From: Aureimonas sp. AU4
Lineage (GTDB): Bacteria; Pseudomonadota; Alphaproteobacteria; Rhizobiales; Rhizobiaceae
Assembly (NCBI RefSeq): GCF_001463765.1
Contig: NZ_BBWK01000062.1
Span: forward strand, 1 to 64,000
DNA: 64,000 nt
Reading direction: 5' to 3'
In this document: positions 17,992-26,405 of the stretch, piece after piece
How the letters are laid out: each line of letters starts with the position of its first letter
Position numbering within the stretch: position 1 is the first letter of the stretch
Translations under genes and position numbers: made by a program
The notes under the pieces: generated by a model
The model's database searches: none
The model's input: only the letters and a program-made list of their open reading frames with translations
What the model was told of the DNA's origin: nothing

Positions 17992-19338
17992 ATGGCCGAT
18001 CTCTTCGGATCCAGCGAGCCGGAACCGCCGCGCCGCAAGGCTGCGGACGACGACCTGACCGGGCGGCCTCTCGCCGACCGACTGCGGCCCCGCGCCTTGA
18101 GCGAGGTCGTCGGGCAGGACCACCTGACAGGATCCGACGGTCTTCTGACGCGCATGCTGGCCAGCGGTACGCTGGGATCCCTGATCCTGTGGGGACCGCC
18201 GGGCACGGGGAAGACGACGCTCGCGCGCCTTCTCGCCAATGAGACCGACTTTGCCTTCGAGCAGATTTCAGCGATCTTCTCGGGCGTCGCCGACCTCAAG
18301 AAAGTCTTCGAGTCCGCACGCGTGCGTCGCCTGAGCGGCCGGCGCACTCTGCTCTTCGTCGATGAGATTCACCGCTTCAATCGCGCACAGCAGGACAGCT
18401 TCCTGCCGGTGCTGGAGGACGGCACGGTCGTGCTCGTGGGCGCGACCACCGAGAACCCGAGCTTCGAGCTGAACGCGGCCCTTCTGTCGCGCGCTCGGGT
18501 CCTGGTTCTCCATCCGCATACGCAGGAGAGCCTTGCCAAGCTCCTGGAGCGGGCCGAGCGCATCGAAGGACGGTCGTTGCCGCTGGATGACTCGGCGCGT
18601 CTCTCGCTTCTGCGCATGGCGGACGGGGACGGGCGAGCCGTCCTGACGCTGGCCGAGGAGGCATGGCGCGCGGCGCGGCCGGGCGAGCGTCTCGACGAGG
18701 CCGCCCTGCAGCGGGTCCTGCAGCGCCGTGCGCCGATCTACGACAAGTCACAGGACGGCCACTACAACCTCATCTCCGCGCTGCACAAGTCGGTGCGCGG
18801 CTCCGATCCGGACGCCGCGCTCTACTACCTCTGCCGGATGCTCGACGCAGGCGAGGATCCGCTCTTTCTCGGCCGTCGCCTAGTGCGCATGGCGGTCGAG
18901 GATATCGGCCTTGCCGACCCGCAGGCTCTTGTCGTGTGCAATGCCGCCAAGGACGCCTACGACTTCCTCGGCAGTCCGGAGGGCGAGCTCGCGCTCGCGC
19001 AGGCGGCCGTCTATCTCGCGAGCGCGCCCAAGTCGAACGCCGTCTACGTCGCCTACAAGGCTGCGGTGCGAACCGCCAAGGAGAACGGCTCGCTCCCGCC
19101 GCCGCCCCACATCCTCAATGCGCCGACCAAGCTCATGAAGGACGAAGGCTACGGCAGCGGATACGAGTACGACCACGACAGGCCGGGCGCCTTTTCCGGT
19201 CAGGACTATTTCCCGGAGCGCCTCGGGCGGCAGACGTTCTACCATCCGACCGAACGGGGGGCGGAACGCGAGATCGGCCGGCGGCTGGCACATTGGGATG
19301 CGATCCGCCGTGAGCGTGCCGATCGCTCGGGCGACTGA
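17992..19338 (+). CDS. rarA: Replication-associated recombination protein RarA (MgsA)
   Basis: An AAA+ ATPase of the clamp-loader type acting at stalled replication forks. The product is 448 residues from the ATG at 17992. The Walker A motif GPPGTGKTT is at 68-76, Walker B VDEIHRF at 123-129, and the Sensor 1 stretch GATTENPSFELN follows. The C-terminal tetramerisation region contains YEYDHDRPGAFSGQDYFP. A fused longer frame upstream is not family sequence. Confidence 0.96.
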   Translation: MADLFGSSEPEPPRRKAADDDLTGRPLADRLRPRALSEVVGQDHLTGSDGLLTRMLASGTLGSLILWGPPGTGKTTLARLLANETDFAFEQISAIFSGVADLKKVFESARVRRLSGRRTLLFVDEIHRFNRAQQDSFLPVLEDGTVVLVGATTENPSFELNAALLSRARVLVLHPHTQESLAKLLERAERIEGRSLPLDDSARLSLLRMADGDGRAVLTLAEEAWRAARPGERLDEAALQRVLQRRAPIYDKSQDGHYNLISALHKSVRGSDPDAALYYLCRMLDAGEDPLFLGRRLVRMAVEDIGLADPQALVVCNAAKDAYDFLGSPEGELALAQAAVYLASAPKSNAVYVAYKAAVRTAKENGSLPPPPHILNAPTKLMKDEGYGSGYEYDHDRPGAFSGQDYFPERLGRQTFYHPTERGAEREIGRRLAHWDAIRRERADRSGD

Positions 19339-19368
19339 CACGCGTTCGTCCAACCAGGAGACCGTTCC

Positions 19369-19749
19369 TTGCTGCTGAACGTCCTGCTCGTCGCTCTCGG
19401 CGGCGCGACCGGCTCCGTGCTTCGCTATCTCGCCACTGTCGTGGCCACGCGGTGGCTGGGACCCGACTGGCCGTACGGCACGGTCTTCGTCAACATCACG
19501 GGTTCGTTTCTCATGGGGCTCGTCGTCGAGGCCATCGCGCGCCGCTTCGGCGCCTCGAACGAGCTGCGCCTTCTCGTGGCGACCGGCATTCTCGGCGGCT
19601 ACACGACCTTTTCGTCCTTTTCGCTCGACGCGTCGATGCTCTGGGAGCGCGGCGATGGCTTGATGAGCCTGGGCTACGTCCTCCTCAGTGTCGGGCTCGG
19701 CATCTGCGCGCTGTCTGCCGGTCTCGCGCTCGGTCGGCATGCGTTTTGA
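19369..19749 (+). CDS. crcB: Fluoride exporter CrcB/Fluc
   Basis: A small four-helix membrane protein (126 residues) that forms dual-topology dimers exporting fluoride. The family signatures NITGSFLMG, GGYTTFSSFS and the GGATGSVLRY opening are present. The start is TTG at 19369, with a CAGGAG ribosome binding site 8 bases upstream and no suitable ATG. I see no fluoride-riboswitch-like leader in the 30-bp gap after rarA, so it probably depends on the upstream promoter. Confidence 0.94.
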   Translation: MLLNVLLVALGGATGSVLRYLATVVATRWLGPDWPYGTVFVNITGSFLMGLVVEAIARRFGASNELRLLVATGILGGYTTFSSFSLDASMLWERGDGLMSLGYVLLSVGLGICALSAGLALGRHAF

Positions 19750-19819
19750 GACCGCGCGAGGCCGTTTCGGTTTCGTTCCGGATGCGCTATTGCGGCCTTT
19801 AACGCGAAGAGGAGCCGGT

Positions 19820-20812
19820 ATGTCGTCCGTTGAACAGATCAGGGTCGAGCCCGACGAGGCGGGTCTGCGCCTCGATCGATGGTTCAAGCTCCATTATCCC
19901 GGCCTCGGCTTCGGGCATCTCCAGAAGCTCCTGCGCTCGGGCCAAGTGCGCGTCGACGGGGGCCGGGCCAAGACGGATACGCGCATCGCGCCGGGGCAGG
20001 TGATCCGCATCCCGCCGATGGGCGCGGACGCCGCTCGCCTGAAGGTCGCCCCGCTCACCGCCAACACGATGCGCGACCGCAACGATGCGGACGTCCTCAG
20101 CCAGATGCTGATCTACGAGGACGAAAAGGTCTACGTCTTCAACAAGCCGGCGGGTCTGGCGGTGCAGGGCGGCTCGGGCGTGTCGCGCCACGTCGACATG
20201 ATGCTGGAGGCCTGGCGCAACCGGAAGGGCGAGAAGCCCCGGCTCGTCCACCGCATCGACCGCGACACGACGGGCATCCTCGTGGTCGCGCGAACGCGCG
20301 GCGCGGCGGTGGCGCTCACCAGGGCCTTTCGCGAGCGCGACACGCGCAAGACCTACTGGGCGCTGGTGAAGGGCGTGCCGACACCGCACGAGGGTCGCAT
20401 CTCGACCTATCTCGTGAAGGAGCAGACCATGGACGGCGACCGCATGCGGGTCGCTCGCCACGGCGACGAGGGGGCCGACCATGCCCTCTCGCACTACCGC
20501 GTCATCGATCAGGTCGCGCAGAACTACGCCTGGCTCGAGATGGAGCCCCATACCGGACGTACCCACCAGCTGCGCGTCCATGCCGCTCATATCGGCCATC
20601 CGATCCTGGGCGATCCGAAGTATTTCGAGGCCGACGCCAACTGGGACTTCCCCGGCGGCGTCCAGAACCGCCTCCACCTTCACGCACGCCGCATCGTCAT
20701 TCCCCATCCCGACGGTGGCGGACGCCTGATCGACCAGATCGCGCCGCTGCCGCCGCACATGGTCCAGACGTGGAACCTCTTCGGTTTCGACGAGGCGGCG
20801 GAGAACGACTGA
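19820..20812 (+). CDS. rluC: RluC/RluD-family rRNA pseudouridine synthase
   Basis: It isomerises uridines in 23S rRNA. The ATG at 19820 follows an AAGAGGAG ribosome binding site and gives 330 residues. An S4-like RNA-binding domain occupies about 1-65. The catalytic motif HRIDRDTTG is at 144-152 with the nucleophilic aspartate at 147, and HTGRTHQLRVH is the second family signature. RluC rather than RluD is the likelier assignment, but the target site is not provable. The HAD gene begins 5 bp after its stop. Confidence 0.9.
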   Translation: MSSVEQIRVEPDEAGLRLDRWFKLHYPGLGFGHLQKLLRSGQVRVDGGRAKTDTRIAPGQVIRIPPMGADAARLKVAPLTANTMRDRNDADVLSQMLIYEDEKVYVFNKPAGLAVQGGSGVSRHVDMMLEAWRNRKGEKPRLVHRIDRDTTGILVVARTRGAAVALTRAFRERDTRKTYWALVKGVPTPHEGRISTYLVKEQTMDGDRMRVARHGDEGADHALSHYRVIDQVAQNYAWLEMEPHTGRTHQLRVHAAHIGHPILGDPKYFEADANWDFPGGVQNRLHLHARRIVIPHPDGGGRLIDQIAPLPPHMVQTWNLFGFDEAAEND

Positions 20813-20817
20813 GCGCG

Positions 20818-21513
20818 ATGAAGGCGATCCTCTTCGACTGCGACGGCACGCTGGCCGACAGCTTCGGCCTGATCTGCGAGACCATGCAGCGCTGCTTCGC
20901 CATCGCCGGATTGGCCGTTCCGGAGCGGCGGGCGATCGAGGGCATCATCGGCCTTTCGCTCGATCTTGCGATCCACCGGCTCGCGCCGACGGTTCGTCAG
21001 TCCGATTTGCCGGCGCTCGTCGACATATATCGGCAGGAGTTCCACCGCGCGCGGTCCGATCCGGCGTTCCGCGAGACCTTGTTCGAGGGTGTCGAACCCC
21101 TGCTGCGCCGGCTCGCTTCGCAGGACGACGCCCTCGTCGGCATGGTGACGGGCAAGTCCCGTCGCGGCGTTGCGAACGTCGTCGCGGCCCACGGACTCGA
21201 AGGCATCTTCCTCGCGGTCCGAACGGCCGACGACTGCCCGTCGAAGCCGCACCCGGCCATGGTGCTGGAGTGCTCCTCGGAGCTCGGCATCGATCCAGCC
21301 GAAACCGTCGTCGTCGGCGACGCGATCTACGACATGCAGATGGCGAACGCGGCCGGTGCTCGGGCGATCGGCGTGTCCTGGGGGGCATGCGAGCCGGCCG
21401 TGCTGACGGCGGCCGGCGCGCACGAGGTCGCCCTCGACGTGTCCGATCTGGAGCAGCGCCTCGCAGCCTTCTTGAGCCCGGCTCCCGTGATTCTCGAAAC
21501 CGTTCTGGACTGA
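20818..21513 (+). CDS. HAD-superfamily hydrolase, phosphoglycolate phosphatase-like
   Basis: The product is 231 residues. Motif I DCDGT at 7-11 supplies the nucleophile D7 and acid D9, motif II is in VTGKS, and motif IV is VVGDAIYDMQMA. A helical cap lies between motifs I and II, so this is subfamily IA, close to Gph/PGP phosphatases. The true substrate is unknown. It is sandwiched 5 bp after rluC and 10 bp before the ATP12 gene, an arrangement consistent with one operon. Confidence 0.88.
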   Translation: MKAILFDCDGTLADSFGLICETMQRCFAIAGLAVPERRAIEGIIGLSLDLAIHRLAPTVRQSDLPALVDIYRQEFHRARSDPAFRETLFEGVEPLLRRLASQDDALVGMVTGKSRRGVANVVAAHGLEGIFLAVRTADDCPSKPHPAMVLECSSELGIDPAETVVVGDAIYDMQMANAAGARAIGVSWGACEPAVLTAAGAHEVALDVSDLEQRLAAFLSPAPVILETVLD

Positions 21514-21523
21514 CCTGCCGCCC

Positions 21524-22246
21524 ATGCCCGACATGCCCGCCCGCCCGGAACTGCCGAAGCGCTTCTACACCGCGGTCGAGATCGCCGAGGATGCGGCCGG
21601 CTTTTCGGTGCGGCTCGACGGCCGGCCCGTTCGCACGCCGGCCCGCGCACCGTTGGCGCTGCCGACGCGCGAGGCGGCCGAGGGCGTTGCCGAGGAGTGG
21701 CGGAGCCAGCGCGACGTCATCGATCCCGGCACCATGCCCATCACGCGGCTCGCCAACACCGTCATAGACGGCGTCGTATCCAACCCCGATCCGATTCGGC
21801 AGGACCTTGCGCGTTACGCCGAGACCGACCTTCTCGCCTACCGCGCGGACGGACCGGATCGTCTCGTCCGGCGGCAGGCCGAGCAATGGGATCCGATCGT
21901 CCGCTGGGCCGAGGAGGAGGTCGCCGCGCTCTTCGCCACCGGCCAGGGCGTCATGTACGTCGCGCAGCCGCCTGAGACCGTCGCGGCGCTGCGCGCGCGT
22001 CTCGACCGCGAGACGGATCCGTTCCGGCTCGGGGCGCTGCACCAGGCGACGACCCTGACCGGGTCGCTGATCCTCGCGCTGGCGCTTGCGTCGGGTCGTC
22101 TTGATGCCGCCGCCGCATGGTCGCTCGCCCATGTGGACGAGGATTGGAACATCGAGCAGTGGGGCGAGGACGACGAGGCGAGGGCGCGTCGCGACGCACG
22201 CTTTGCCGACATGCGCGCGGCCGCCCTTCTGCTTGGCCGTCGCTGA
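21524..22246 (+). CDS. ATP12 family F1-ATPase assembly chaperone
   Basis: The product is 240 residues. The signature elements are FSVRLDGRPVRTPA near the N terminus, the central DPIVRWAEEEV segment, and LAHVDEDWNIEQWGED near the C terminus. In mitochondria ATP12 (ATPAF2) binds the F1 alpha subunit before assembly with beta; alphaproteobacteria carry the same family. No signal peptide, so cytoplasmic. It ends 3 bp from the convergent molybdopterin gene. Confidence 0.93.
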   Translation: MPDMPARPELPKRFYTAVEIAEDAAGFSVRLDGRPVRTPARAPLALPTREAAEGVAEEWRSQRDVIDPGTMPITRLANTVIDGVVSNPDPIRQDLARYAETDLLAYRADGPDRLVRRQAEQWDPIVRWAEEEVAALFATGQGVMYVAQPPETVAALRARLDRETDPFRLGALHQATTLTGSLILALALASGRLDAAAAWSLAHVDEDWNIEQWGEDDEARARRDARFADMRAAALLLGRR

Positions 22247-22249
22247 GGA

Positions 22250-23029
22250 TCAGATCCCCGCGAACCATTCGTAGCCGCGGTCTTCCCAGTATCCGCCGCT
22301 GCCCTCGCCATAGTCCCGCAGGCTGTCGGTCAGCGTGATGCCGGCGAGGAACTTCGCCATCTTGTACCCGAGCTGCCGTTCGACGCGCACGCGCAGCGGC
22401 GCGCCGTTGGAGACCGGAAGCGCGGCATCGTTCAGCCCGTAAGCGAGGATGGTCTGCGGGTGGCGCGCGTCCACGAGGTCGATCGACTCGTAGTACCGCA
22501 CGGGACCCAGGAAACCGTTCTCCATTGTGTCGAGGCAGGAGAAGACCGCGTATCGCGCCTGCGGCTTAACACGGGCCTGATCGAGCAGCCCCGCGAGCGG
22601 CGTTCCCGTCCACTTGGCGATGCAGCTCCAGCCTTCGACGCAGTCGTGCCGGGTGATCTGCGTTCGGCTCGGCATGGCACGCAGATCGTCGAGCGACAGG
22701 CTGAGGGGGCGATCCACCATCCCGTCGACCGTCAGGCGCCAGGACGCGAAGTTCTCGCGCGCAAGGGCTATGTAGTCCGCGTCCTGCGGGCTCACCGTGC
22801 CGTTCGGGCGCATCGGCTGGCGGATCTCGCTTGCGGCGAACTCGGGCGCGAGCTGGTCGGAACGCAGCAGCAGGCGCTGCGCGCGATAGGTGAGGTCGTT
22901 CGCCTCTTCCAAGACGTTCCGGGCGGCCGAGTCGGACGCGACGAGCGGATCGAAGCAGCCCGAGAGCGGAAGCGTCGAGGCGAGCCCGAGACCCGTGAGG
23001 AAACGGCGGCGATCGAGGCGGAGGGTCAC
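22250..23029 (-). CDS. Tat-exported molybdopterin oxidoreductase, predicted lipoprotein
   Basis: Sulfite-oxidase-fold molybdenum protein of 259 residues. The GTG start at 23029 overlaps the cytochrome gene stop (GTGA). The N terminus carries a twin-arginine motif (DRRRFLTG, residues 6-13) and then a lipobox ending at C25 (PLSGC), so it is probably exported folded and lipid-anchored. C130 in HDCVEGWSC is placed like the molybdenum-ligand cysteine of YedY/MsrP. The partner is the adjacent cytochrome b. The substrate cannot be deduced. Confidence 0.88.
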   Translation of the reverse strand: MTLRLDRRRFLTGLGLASTLPLSGCFDPLVASDSAARNVLEEANDLTYRAQRLLLRSDQLAPEFAASEIRQPMRPNGTVSPQDADYIALARENFASWRLTVDGMVDRPLSLSLDDLRAMPSRTQITRHDCVEGWSCIAKWTGTPLAGLLDQARVKPQARYAVFSCLDTMENGFLGPVRYYESIDLVDARHPQTILAYGLNDAALPVSNGAPLRVRVERQLGYKMAKFLAGITLTDSLRDYGEGSGGYWEDRGYEWFAGI

Positions 23030-23850
23030 GGCTTCGTCTCCTCGGGATCGATTCGCATGCGGCCGGTGATCATCGAGCGCAACTCGTTGAAGGGACCGGC
23101 CAGGATCACCATCACGATATGAACGACGAAGAAGGCGACCAGCGACAGCATCACGACGAAGTGGATGGTGCGGGCGGTCTGGCGACCTCCAAAGAGATCC
23201 AGCGTCCAGGGCGCGAGGGCATTGAAGCCGGGCGACATCGTGAGCCCCGTCAGGATCATCAGCGGCAGCGCGACGAAGAGCACTCCGAAATAGGACAGTT
23301 TCTGCAGCGGGTTGTAGGAGCGGCCGTGGTGGAGCCGCAGCCGTGCATGGTCGGCGACGTCGCGAGGCAGGGCCTTCAGGTCGCGCCCGCGCGGCAGGAG
23401 ATCGCGCAGCAGATGACGGTTCGCGATGCTCGCAACGAGCCAGACGAGAAGTGTCGTGCCTAGCACCCAGGCGAAGAAGAAGTGAACGACGCGCCCCGAG
23501 GCCAGGTCGCGATAGGTCGGGATCACCATCGAGCCCGGAAAGGACTGCGGCACCAGTTGGCCGTCCTGCCAGACCGCTCCGAGCCACCCCGTCGTGTCGA
23601 ATCGATGGCCGAAGAGATTGGTCACGCCGCGCATCGCGCCGTTCTCGACCACCGCACCGATCGAAAGGATGCTGTTGTCGAACTGGAAGCCGGACTGCGC
23701 GCCGATATAGAGGTCCGGGCGCGCCATGAAGATCTGCAGGCCCGACAGCAGCAGGAAGAAGAGCGCGACGGCCCAGATCCAGTGTGTGAGACGGGTCCAG
23801 ATCGACTGCCGTTGGACGACTGGACCGTTTCGTGGGGCTATGAGCTTCAT
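23026..23850 (-). CDS. Membrane cytochrome b (b561/hydrogenase-type)
   Basis: The product is 274 residues with four to five hydrophobic helices; the first is WTRLTHWIWAVALFFLLLSG in the N-terminal 40 residues, and later ones include VVHFFFAWVLG and RTIHFVVMLSL. The histidines in these helices (for example H23 in LTHW) are candidate haem ligands, as in the cytochrome b561 and Ni,Fe-hydrogenase cytochrome families. It is upstream of and overlaps the molybdopterin lipoprotein gene, so it probably exchanges electrons between the quinone pool and that enzyme. Confidence 0.85.
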   Translation of the reverse strand: MKLIAPRNGPVVQRQSIWTRLTHWIWAVALFFLLLSGLQIFMARPDLYIGAQSGFQFDNSILSIGAVVENGAMRGVTNLFGHRFDTTGWLGAVWQDGQLVPQSFPGSMVIPTYRDLASGRVVHFFFAWVLGTTLLVWLVASIANRHLLRDLLPRGRDLKALPRDVADHARLRLHHGRSYNPLQKLSYFGVLFVALPLMILTGLTMSPGFNALAPWTLDLFGGRQTARTIHFVVMLSLVAFFVVHIVMVILAGPFNELRSMITGRMRIDPEETKP

Positions 23851-23923
23851 CGCGGGAATCCGAACCGGGGTATGCGGAAGATACGCAGTGTCATGGCCGA
23901 CGGTTTCGGCGCCATTGCGAGGT

Positions 23924-24388
23924 TCAGGTCATCTGCGCCAAACGTCGCAGCGCCAGGTCAAGCTGGTTGCGGAAGCGCGCCCGGTCCGCGCCTGTGAAGG
24001 CGGCGTTCAGTCCCCGACTCTCACCGGTCTCCCGAAGGTGCTGGTTGAAAGCGCGCATCGACAGGGCAGCGCCGATCGATTCCGTCGTGAACGGCCGGCC
24101 GTTGGGATTGAGTACCGTCGCCCCGCGCTCGAGGGCACGCGCCGCCAGCGGAATGTCGGCCGTCACCACCGTGTCTCGCGCACCGGCCTCCTCGGCGATC
24201 CAGTCGTCCGCGGCATCGGCACCCGCGCCGACCACGACGATTCGCGCGCCGGGATAGCGCGAGGGCCGGATGCCGCCGTTCGACACGAGAACCAGCTCGG
24301 CTCCGAATCGATCGGCCACTTCCAGCGCCTCGTCCTTCACCGGACAGGCATCGGCATCCACGAGAACGCGCAGCGGCTTCTGGCTCAT
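23924..24388 (-). CDS. YaiI/YqxD family (DUF188) protein
   Basis: The product is 154 residues with the family hallmarks [11 protein letters not shown] near the N terminus, [26 protein letters not shown] and [12 protein letters not shown]. The conserved aspartates resemble those of PIN-like nucleases, but no activity is established for the family. The ATG overlaps the stop of lipB by 4 bp (ATGA), so the two are cotranscribed. Confidence 0.9.
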   Translation of the reverse strand: MSQKPLRVLVDADACPVKDEALEVADRFGAELVLVSNGGIRPSRYPGARIVVVGAGADAADDWIAEEAGARDTVVTADIPLAARALERGATVLNPNGRPFTTESIGAALSMRAFNQHLRETGESRGLNAAFTGADRARFRNQLDLALRRLAQMT

Positions 24389-25128
24389 GCCAGCGTTCCG
24401 GGCGCCGCGACCGATGCGCCGAAGACGCGCTCGAAGCTTGCGCGCAGCACCATGTCCACCTCGGTCATCGAGACCGGGACGCCCAGATCCACGAGGCTCG
24501 TCACCCCGTACCCCTGGATGCCGCAGGGCACGATGCCTTTGAAATGCGAGAGATCGGGATCGACGTTGAGGCTGATGCCGTGGAAGCTCACCCAGCGCCG
24601 AACGCGGATACCGATCGCGGCGATCTTGTCCTCGGCCGGCGAACCGTCCGGGAGAGGCGGGCGCTCCGGCCGGCGAACCCAGACGCCGACCCGGTCCTCG
24701 CGCCGCTCGCCGCGCACCTGGTATTGGGCCAGCGTATCGATGATCCAACGCTCCAGCGCGGCGACGAAGCGGCGCACGTCGGACCCGCGTCGGCGCAGGT
24801 CCAGGAGGACGTAGGCCACGCGCTGCCCTGGGCCATGGTATGTGTATTCGCCGCCGCGTCCGGTTTGGAAGACCGGAAAGCGGGCCACGTCGAGAAGGTC
24901 TTCGGCGCGCGCGCTCGTGCCGGCGGTGTAGATCGGCGGATGTTCGAGCAGCACGACCGCCTCGGCCGCCTCGCCCCGCGCGATCGCCGCCGCGCGATCG
25001 TCCATGAAGGCGAGTGCGGCGTCGTAGGGCACGGGTTCGTCGAGAACGATCCACTCCACCGCCGCTCCGTCGTCGCGGGGAAGGGCGGTCGGCTCGACCT
25101 GGAGGCGGGAACTGCTCGGCATGTCCAT
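24385..25128 (-). CDS. lipB: Octanoyltransferase LipB
   Basis: LipB transfers octanoyl from acyl carrier protein to lipoyl domains, the first step of lipoate synthesis. The product is 247 residues. The [12 protein letters not shown] motif lies at 91-102, the invariant lysine of the active site is K168 ([10 protein letters not shown]), and the catalytic cysteine is C202 in GIVPCGI. A later ATG (residue 3) is an alternative start. DUF188 follows with a 4-bp overlap. Confidence 0.96.
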   Translation of the reverse strand: MDMPSSSRLQVEPTALPRDDGAAVEWIVLDEPVPYDAALAFMDDRAAAIARGEAAEAVVLLEHPPIYTAGTSARAEDLLDVARFPVFQTGRGGEYTYHGPGQRVAYVLLDLRRRGSDVRRFVAALERWIIDTLAQYQVRGERREDRVGVWVRRPERPPLPDGSPAEDKIAAIGIRVRRWVSFHGISLNVDPDLSHFKGIVPCGIQGYGVTSLVDLGVPVSMTEVDMVLRASFERVFGASVAAPGTLA

Positions 25129-25280
25129 GAAGGGGTTCTAGCCTTTCAGGGCAGGGCGTTCCAGCTTCGCGCCAGTCCCGGCATCGCCTTTCACGTCGAA
25201 GATCGCTTTTGGGGCTTGTGCCCCCCATGAGCGTTTGTTACATCGCCGCCACCGCACCAGACGGAGCGGGAACACGGCGT

Positions 25281-25365
25281 GCGGTCGTGGCGGAATTGGT
25301 AGACGCGCAGCGTTGAGGTCGCTGTGGGGCAACCCGTGGAAGTTCGAGTCTTCTCGACCGCACCA
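25281..25365 (+). tRNA. tRNA-Leu(GAG)
   Basis: A 7-bp acceptor stem (25281-25287 with 25355-25361) is followed by discriminator A and an encoded CCA at 25363-25365. The D arm reads GGCGGAATTGGTAGACGC, the leucine-class signature, with a long variable arm and a T loop GTTCGAGTC. The anticodon loop TTGAGGT gives GAG, reading CUC and CUU. It lies between divergent lipB and the methyltransferase gene, on the plus strand. Confidence 0.96.
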
Positions 25366-25523
25366 GTGTTCTTTCGGCAACCTCGCCGGTCTCCCCACCA
25401 TACAGATTGAGAGTTTTTAATCCCCGGGCGGGCTTCCGTTCGAGGGTTGATTTGCCGTGCTTGCCAGCCTCCCCGCAGGCGCATAAGGAACGGCACCCGA
25501 ACCCACCGATGCCGGAACATGCC

Positions 25524-26177
25524 ATGGACTTCGCCGCCGCCCGCGTGAAGATGGTCGACAACCAGATCCGCACGACGGACGTCACGACGCACGACTTGCT
25601 GCGCGCCTTTCTGACCGTGCCGCGCGAGCTTTTCGTGCCCGACGCCCGCAAGCCGCTCGCCTATATCGACGAGGACCTGCCGCTCGGCGTCGCGGACCGC
25701 TACCTCATGGAGCCGTCGCCGTTCGCCAAGCTTCTGCAGATGGCCTCGATCCTGCCCGGCGACACCGTGCTCGACGTCGGCTGCGGTACCGGCTACGGCG
25801 CGGCCGTGATGGCGAAGGTCGGCTTGCATGTCGTCGCGCTGGAGGAGGATGAGACGCTCGCGGAGACGGCGCGGGCGGCCTTGCGCGAGGCGGGGGCGGC
25901 CAATGTCGAGGTCGTGACGGGCCCTCTCACGGCCGGCCATGCGGCGGGCGCGCCCTACGACGTGATCGTTCTGGAGGGGGCGGTCGACGAGGTGCCGGAT
26001 GTCTTCTTCGAGCAGCTGCGAGAGCGTGGCCGGCTCGTGACCGTGGTCGGCTCCGGCCTTTCGGCCATGGCGAAGCTCTACACGAAGGAAGACGGCATCG
26101 TCTCCGACCGGTTCGGCTTCAACTGCAGCCTCAAGCCGCTTCCCGGCTTCCGGCGCGAGCGCGGTTTCGTATTCTAG
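25524..26177 (+). CDS. PCMT-like methyltransferase without the isoaspartate motif
   Basis: A SAM-dependent methyltransferase related to protein-L-isoaspartate O-methyltransferase. From the ATG at 25524 it has 217 residues starting MDFAAARVKMVDNQIRT, the usual start of this rhizobial family; an ATG at 25509 would add five residues. The SAM motif VLDVGCGTGYG is at 82-92. The expected GYGQTISQP-type substrate motif is replaced by DRYLMEPSPF, so repair activity is doubtful. It precedes tolC, and the link may be organisational only. Confidence 0.82.
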   Translation: MDFAAARVKMVDNQIRTTDVTTHDLLRAFLTVPRELFVPDARKPLAYIDEDLPLGVADRYLMEPSPFAKLLQMASILPGDTVLDVGCGTGYGAAVMAKVGLHVVALEEDETLAETARAALREAGAANVEVVTGPLTAGHAAGAPYDVIVLEGAVDEVPDVFFEQLRERGRLVTVVGSGLSAMAKLYTKEDGIVSDRFGFNCSLKPLPGFRRERGFVF

Positions 26178-26185
26178 GCCAAGGG

Positions 26186-26206
26186 GCGCCGCGCATGGCG
26201 CGGCGC
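26186..26206 (+). terminator. Perfect GC hairpin after the methyltransferase gene
   Basis: A 9-bp perfect stem (26186-26194 with 26198-26206) with an ATG loop lies 9 bp after the stop codon. It is followed by AAGCTTTAC, a weak T tract. It probably terminates the methyltransferase transcript and separates it from tolC. Confidence 0.5.
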
Positions 26207-26405
26207 AAGCTTTACAAACGTCTTGTGTTTTAGACGGGTCACACTTGGTCGCGATTCCGGTGTACTTCGTAACTCCACGCTAGCATTTCGTTGGCGTGCG
26301 GTTCATGTCGATGGGGAAGCATATCCCGTCCGCCCGTCCCGTTCCGCCGCCGCTGCGGAGTTCGGTTTCGTAACGGTTCGTGACGGGGGAACTCGGAGTG
26401 AACAT

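Noticed and set aside
19339-19368. Possible fluoride riboswitch before crcB.
   Set aside because: The gap is only 30 bp, too short for the riboswitch fold, and no conserved motif is seen.
26223-26405. The upstream 61-codon extension of tolC.
   Set aside because: It has no homologous sequence and would bury the signal peptide; the TTG at 26406 is favoured.
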